15,472 nt of DNA from Actinomycetes bacterium (GTDB taxonomy: Bacteria > Actinomycetota > Actinomycetes > Mycobacteriales > Mycobacteriaceae): positions 1 through 15,472 of the forward strand of contig JAEXZY010000133.1 of NCBI GenBank assembly GCA_023404955.1, given 5' to 3'. Under the pieces are notes generated by a model. It did no database searches, was not told the origin of the DNA, and was given only the letters and a program-made list of their open reading frames with translations. Position 1 is the first letter of the stretch. Every line of letters starts with the position of its first letter. The translations under genes and the position numbers were made by a program. Positions 15,206-15,472 of this stretch are shown one piece after another.

Positions 15206-15472
15206 TCAACGGATCGCGAGGCCGACGGCGGCGAGCGTCGTCGTCACCTCGACCGCGGCACCCAGCACGTCGCCGGTGATGCCGCCGAACCGGCGCACGC
15301 AGTGCGCCACCAGCATCATCGCCGCGGCCACCGCGAGCACCACCACCAGTGGGCCCTGCCAGAGGGTGCTGCCCACCGGCGCGGCGGCCGCGGCGACACA
15401 GGCCACCCAGGCCCAGGCGACCCACGTCGGCTGCGTTCCTGCGACCGCGCCGCCCAGCGAGCTGCCCGGCGC
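15206..15472 (-). CDS. cobS: Adenosylcobinamide-GDP ribazoletransferase CobS (C-terminal part)
   Basis: The last 88 residues of CobS, the membrane enzyme that joins adenosylcobinamide-GDP to alpha-ribazole in the final stage of cobalamin synthesis. The gene starts beyond the right edge. Visible are two hydrophobic segments (in TWVAWAWVACVAAAAAP and LVVVLAVAAAMMLVAHCV) and the family motif RRFGGITGDVLGAAVEVTT followed by a final hydrophobic stretch and TGA at 15208-15206. The place beside ilvE matches cobS (Rv2208) of M. tuberculosis. The partial length limits confidence, but the GGITGDVLGA motif is characteristic. Confidence 0.85.
   Translation of the reverse strand, partial: APGSSLGGAVAGTQPTWVAWAWVACVAAAAAPVGSTLWQGPLVVVLAVAAAMMLVAHCVRRFGGITGDVLGAAVEVTTTLAAVGLAIR

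Overview
The window is a stretch of chromosome from a high-GC actinobacterium, almost certainly a Mycobacterium / Mycolicibacterium (probably an environmental or fast-growing species). The evidence is a 478-residue GlnA1-type glutamine synthetase with the adenylylation tyrosine at 406, a DlaT-type E2 followed by lipB-lipA, and a gene order that matches, from memory, the M. tuberculosis block from glnA1 (Rv2220) down to cobS (Rv2208). The strand is reversed relative to that genome. Gene density is high and no intergenic gap reaches 300 bases. I see no tRNA, rRNA, CRISPR array, insertion sequence or phage gene.

Layout. 1-99: possible last codons of an upstream + strand gene, then a palindromic terminator. 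100-1536 (-): glnA1. 1682-2146 (+): an RDD-domain membrane protein. 2143-3972 (-): a Tat-exported, probably lipid-anchored amidohydrolase whose stop overlaps the RDD gene's stop; I do not recall a counterpart at this place in M. tuberculosis, so it is the most accessory-looking gene here. 4054-9228 (-): a tight five-gene operon, transcribed dlaT, NAD(P)-epimerase-like protein, lipB, lipA, DUF4191 membrane protein. 9395-11093 (+): a 116-residue basic hypothetical protein and an EphD-like protein with an intact short-chain dehydrogenase domain but a shrunken, apparently inactive hydrolase domain. 11178-12698 (-): leucyl aminopeptidase. 12739-14972 (+): gcvT and ilvE. 15076-15204 (+): a small one-helix membrane protein. 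15206-15472 (-): the C-terminal end of cobS.

How it fits together. The central operon pairs a lipoylated substrate (DlaT, the E2 of pyruvate dehydrogenase) with the two enzymes that make lipoyl groups: LipB transfers octanoate and LipA inserts sulfur. GcvT, 3.5 kb beyond dlaT, belongs to the glycine cleavage system, which also needs a lipoylated protein (H). GlnA1 and IlvE are nitrogen-assimilation and branched-chain amino-acid enzymes.

This is mostly a conserved housekeeping region and I found no clearly new multi-gene system. The points most worth a second look are the degenerate hydrolase domain of the EphD-like protein, the 16-fold Glu-Pro hexanucleotide repeat in dlaT, the Cys/His N-terminal extension on the Tat amidohydrolase, the 42-residue membrane protein, a nested inverted repeat between convergent genes, and TANNNT boxes placed for leaderless transcription at several genes.
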